Of a stretch of 64,000 nt of DNA, positions 61,613-64,000 are shown piece by piece (the first letter of the stretch is position 1; each line of letters opens with the position of its first letter). The notes beneath the pieces were generated by a model. It saw only the letters and a list, made by a program, of their open reading frames with translations. It searched no databases and was not told where the DNA came from. Origin of the DNA: Synechococcus sp. CBW1002 (GTDB taxonomy: Bacteria > Cyanobacteriota > Cyanobacteriia > PCC-6307 > Cyanobiaceae); contig NZ_CP060398.1 in the NCBI RefSeq assembly GCF_015840915.1, forward strand, positions 1,922,001 to 1,986,000. Direction: 5' to 3'. The translations under genes were made by a program, and so were the position numbers.

Positions 61613-62149
61613 ATGGACCGGGACTCCGCCGATGCTCAGGCCGCCGCTGAGAGTGCTGCAGATGCCTCTGCTCAGAACACCGTTGAGAATGCAGCGCACA
61701 ACGCATCGGACAACGCCACGCAGAACGCTGCTGAGCGAGATGGCTCCACCGGGTCGTTGCAGGATCGCTTCCGCGAGCGCTTTGAAGCCCTGCTGCCGAT
61801 CATTCAGAAGCAGTGGCCGGAGGTGGCGCGTCACACCCTGGAGGCCAGCCGCGGCAGCCTTGACGACCTCGCCGCGGTGATCGCCCAGCAGACCGGCCGT
61901 ACCGCTGAGGGCGTGCATCACCAGCTGGAAGACCTGCTGCATGTCGCCGGCGACCAGAGCCGCCATCTGATCGACCGCATCGAGCCCCTGGAACGCCAGC
62001 TGGAAAGCCTGCTCGACGATCTCAATGCCACCCTGCGCCCCCGCATCGAGAAGCCGGTGCGGGAGCGGCCCTTGCTGGCGGTGGGCATCGCGGCCGGCGT
62101 GGGCCTGATTGTGGGTCTGCTGCTCGGTTCGGGGCGGCGCTCGGCATGA
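61613..62149 (+). CDS. DUF883/YqjD-like membrane-anchored protein
   Basis: A 178-residue protein from ATG 61613 (MDRDSADAQAAAESAADASA); GTG 61586 is also possible. An alanine/asparagine-rich N-terminus, an amphipathic helical middle (RFRERFEALLPIIQKQWPEV, later LERQLESLLDDLNATLR) and a C-terminal membrane segment with the ElaB/YqjD-type end RERPLLAVGIAAGVGLIVGL, then GSGRR. Relatives bind ribosomes at the inner membrane in other bacteria. The stop overlaps the next start (ATGA at 62146), as for the yqjD-yqjE pair elsewhere. Confidence 0.75.
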   Translation: MDRDSADAQAAAESAADASAQNTVENAAHNASDNATQNAAERDGSTGSLQDRFRERFEALLPIIQKQWPEVARHTLEASRGSLDDLAAVIAQQTGRTAEGVHHQLEDLLHVAGDQSRHLIDRIEPLERQLESLLDDLNATLRPRIEKPVRERPLLAVGIAAGVGLIVGLLLGSGRRSA

Positions 62150-62544
62150 AGGAGCGGCAGGAGGAACGACGGGAACCCGGCCCGGCCCGGGTGGCGGCCG
62201 GCCGGGTGGGGGCCCTACTGACTTCGGTGATGGACCTGCATGTGCGCATCGCGCTGCAGGAGGTCGATCAGGAACGGCGCCGCCTGATCGGTGGTGCGCT
62301 GCTGATCAGTGGTGGGCTCACCCTGGTGCTGCTGGCCCTGGTGGCGGCGGAGCTGGCCCTGGTGCTGTGGCTGCATGGAGCCCTGCGCTGGAGCTGGATC
62401 CAGGCCGCCCTCGGTGCCGCCAGCATCGATCTGGTGGTGGCGGGATTGTTTCTGCGGGTGGGGGGGCAGTTGCTCAAGGGCCCCTATCTGCCCCAGACCA
62501 CGGCCGGCCTGACCCGCACCGGCCGAGCCCTGTTCGGCCGGTAG
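62146..62544 (+). CDS. Phage-holin-superfamily (YqjE-like) membrane protein
   Basis: A 132-residue protein with two hydrophobic hairpin segments (LIGGALLISGGLTLVLLALV and ASIDLVVAGLFLRVGGQLL), after a basic N-terminus (KERQEERREPGPARVAAGRV) and the helix LLTSVMDLHVRIALQEVDQE. The organisation is that of the Phage_holin_3_6/YqjE family, not of true phage lysis genes. Overlap with the DUF883-like gene shows that they act together. No phage genes are nearby. Confidence 0.75.
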   Translation: MKERQEERREPGPARVAAGRVGALLTSVMDLHVRIALQEVDQERRRLIGGALLISGGLTLVLLALVAAELALVLWLHGALRWSWIQAALGAASIDLVVAGLFLRVGGQLLKGPYLPQTTAGLTRTGRALFGR

Positions 62545-62555
62545 CGGATCTCGCC

Positions 62556-63785
62556 TCAGCGGATGTCGTAGTTGAGCCAGCGGCAATCGATGCCGCCGTT
62601 GCTCACCGGGATGCGCCGGCTGGCCTTCATGCGCAGGGCACCGGTCAGTTCGGGATTGCCGCTGAGCAGCCACAGGGTCCAGCCGCCGCAGCGCTGCTTC
62701 AGCATGGTGCCCAGATCGGCGTAGAGCTGCTCGAGGTCGTCCCGTTCTCCGATCCGTTCGCCGTAGGGCGGATTGCAGACCAGCACTCCCGCGGCTTCCG
62801 GGGGCTCGAAATCGCGGACGTCGCCCGCCTGCAGATCCAGCCAGCCGCCCACACCGGCGGCAGCGGCGTTGGTGCGGGCCTGCTCCAGCACGCTCGGATC
62901 CTGCTCCCGCCCCACGATCGGAGCCAGTGGATCCCCCTGGGGCCCGTGATCGCGCTGCAGGGCCCTGGCCTGGTCCAGCTCCGTCTCCCAGAGGTCTGGC
63001 TGGAAGTCGGGCCAGCCCTGCAGGGCGAAGCGGCGCGGTGGCCGTCCCGGCCCGCTCAGGCCGGGCGCCCGGCCCAGGGCGAGACAGGCGGCCTCGATCA
63101 GCAGGGTGCCACTGCCGCAGAGGGGATCGGCCAGGGGCACACGGCCATCCCAGCCGGTGAAGCTGATCAGCCCGGCGGCGAGGTTTTCCTTGAGCGGGGC
63201 CAGGCCCATGGCGGCCCGGTAGCCGCGGCGGTGCAGGCTGCCGCCGCTGCCCTCCAGGCTCAGCACCGCCTCGGGCCCGCCGCGGCCCCGAGCGAGATGG
63301 AGGTGAAAGCTGAGGTCGGGCGTTTCCAGGTCCACGGTTGAGCGCTCGCCCCAGTGCTGGCGCTGCCAGTCCACCAGGGCGTTCTTCACCTCCAAAGCGC
63401 TGTAGTGGCTGTGGCTCAGCCCCGGGGCGCGGCCACTGGCATCAACCCGAAAGCGGCAATCGGGCGGCAACCAGAGGGCCCAGTCGGCGGCTTGCTGCAC
63501 CCCGCGGTAAAGATCCTCGCGGCTGCGGCAGGGAAACCGGGCCAGCTCCCGCAGGATCCGGAAGGGCAGCCGGGCCTGCAGGTGTAGGCGGTACAAGGTC
63601 GCCAGGTCGCAGCGCAGCGCCACCGCCCGCTGCAGGGGCTGAACGTCCGTGGCCCCGAGGGCGCTCAGCTCAGCAGCGGCGGGCTGCTCAAGCCCAGGGG
63701 GCACCACCGCTGTGGCGGCGAAGCTGCCGCCGGGCTGGGTTCCGCCAGGGGCGGTTGTCCCCTGGATGGGTTCGGTGATGCCCAC
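62556..63785 (-). CDS. THUMP-domain RNA methyltransferase (RlmL/Trm14-like)
   Basis: A 409-residue class I SAM-dependent methyltransferase. The N-terminal part (about residues 25-165) is a ferredoxin-like/THUMP RNA-binding region (GLEQPAAAELSALGATDVQP, then YSALEVKNALVDWQ). The catalytic part has the SAM loop PLADPLCGSGTLLIEAACLA near residue 217 and the NPPY motif in VCNPPYGERIGERDD near residue 338, which indicates methylation of an exocyclic amino group (m2G). Likely target 23S rRNA or tRNA. The start is GTG 63785. It is divergent from the tmRNA gene, whose first piece starts about 45 bases away. Confidence 0.9.
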   Translation of the reverse strand: MGITEPIQGTTAPGGTQPGGSFAATAVVPPGLEQPAAAELSALGATDVQPLQRAVALRCDLATLYRLHLQARLPFRILRELARFPCRSREDLYRGVQQAADWALWLPPDCRFRVDASGRAPGLSHSHYSALEVKNALVDWQRQHWGERSTVDLETPDLSFHLHLARGRGGPEAVLSLEGSGGSLHRRGYRAAMGLAPLKENLAAGLISFTGWDGRVPLADPLCGSGTLLIEAACLALGRAPGLSGPGRPPRRFALQGWPDFQPDLWETELDQARALQRDHGPQGDPLAPIVGREQDPSVLEQARTNAAAAGVGGWLDLQAGDVRDFEPPEAAGVLVCNPPYGERIGERDDLEQLYADLGTMLKQRCGGWTLWLLSGNPELTGALRMKASRRIPVSNGGIDCRWLNYDIR

Positions 63786-63830
63786 GGCGTTGGTGCCCCC
63801 TGCGGACGTCGCTGTGCTGCCACAATGAAT

Positions 63831-64000
63831 GAGTCCGGTTTCGGCCGGACTAGGTGATCCACACCAGTGCTTCGGACAGCGGTTCGATTCCGCTCAGCTC
63901 CATTCGCCTTTTTCGTCCTGGCTGCTTGCCGGGATCCGGGCACGTCCCGGGGCTGCAATGGTTTCGACGGGGTATGAGGAGGGTGACTGAAGCCTGCTCG
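63831..64000 (+). ncRNA. ssrA: Permuted two-piece tmRNA gene (3' side cut by window end)
   Basis: The acceptor piece comes first: hairpin AGTCCGG/CCGGACT (63832-63851), then a T-arm AGCGG-TTCGATT-CCGCT (63878-63894) and the 3' acceptor strand CAGCTCC (63895-63901) with A following; CCA is not encoded. After a 46-base intervening segment comes the coding piece, starting GGGGCTGCAATGGTTTCGAC at 63949. GGGGCTG pairs fully with CAGCTCC, which reconstitutes the tRNA-like domain from two RNA pieces. The tag reading frame lies beyond the window. tmRNA rescues stalled ribosomes. The permuted order is known in alpha-cyanobacteria and alpha-proteobacteria. Confidence 0.9.

Noticed and set aside
57874-61650. 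A 1258-codon forward frame opposite smc
   Set aside because: Antisense shadow of Gln/Leu/Arg/Glu-rich coiled-coil codons in a GC-rich gene; no start context or domain.
62146-62544. Prophage holin
   Set aside because: The gene belongs to the YqjE-like branch, overlaps a DUF883-like gene and has no phage neighbours.

Overview
The window looks like a chromosome segment of an alpha-cyanobacterium of the Synechococcus/Cyanobium group. The right part carries psbX, ycf66, a high-light-inducible protein gene, a DUF3747 gene, accC, smc and tRNA-Leu(GAG), all GC-rich. At the extreme right edge is a circularly permuted (two-piece) tmRNA gene, an arrangement known from Cyanobium, marine Synechococcus and Prochlorococcus. 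The genus is inferred, not proven.

Region 1 (1-39.7 kb) is an accessory island packed with insertion sequences. Between the ISs lie visibly AT-richer cargo genes with different codon use. The main cargo (866-11715) is a compact candidate biosynthetic locus: a PhnD-like lipoprotein, a flavin amine-oxidase-like enzyme, an alpha/alpha-toroid (QW-motif) protein, a YcaO enzyme, a PhyH-like Fe(II)/2-oxoglutarate oxygenase, a Rossmann dehydrogenase and a convergent unknown gene. Two Nif11-type leader peptide genes (17165-17500 intact; 37599-37760 decapitated by an IS256 end) and an AurF-like diiron oxygenase with its own plant-type ferredoxin (31281-32927) lie scattered in the same island. I read this as the broken-up remains of one RiPP (ribosomally made, modified peptide) locus: Nif11 peptide as substrate, YcaO as backbone-modifying enzyme, redox enzymes as tailoring. 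The parts are seen in the sequence; their common pathway is inference.

The mobile elements are strongly nested. ISAs1 (10-bp target duplication) is hit by an IS1182-family element (CTAG duplication). IS66 is hit by an IS5-family element (TTAG duplication). A second identical-length IS1182 copy splits an ORF. IS256 elements have 8-bp duplications. Two copies of one group II intron sit antisense inside the start codon of two different IS256 transposase genes; one intron is itself hit by an IS3-like element, and the flanking exons show that recombination has shuffled the IS256 copies.

Region 2 (39.9-64 kb) is conserved backbone: glutamate symporter gltS, an S9 peptidase, peptide deformylase, DUF3747, rpsU, yifB/comM, a HIT hydrolase ending in a perfect 23-bp hairpin, an SbmA/BacA-like ABC exporter, an Hlip, two overlapping beta-propeller-fragment lipoproteins downstream of ycf66, psbX, a yggT-like gene with an apparent frameshift, accC, tRNA-Leu, a lipid-A-disaccharide-synthase-like glycosyltransferase, msrB, a PRC-barrel protein, smc, a DUF883-like/holin-like pair, a THUMP rRNA methyltransferase and the permuted ssrA. 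The boundary between the two regions is sharp and coincides with the IS66 copy ending at 39691.
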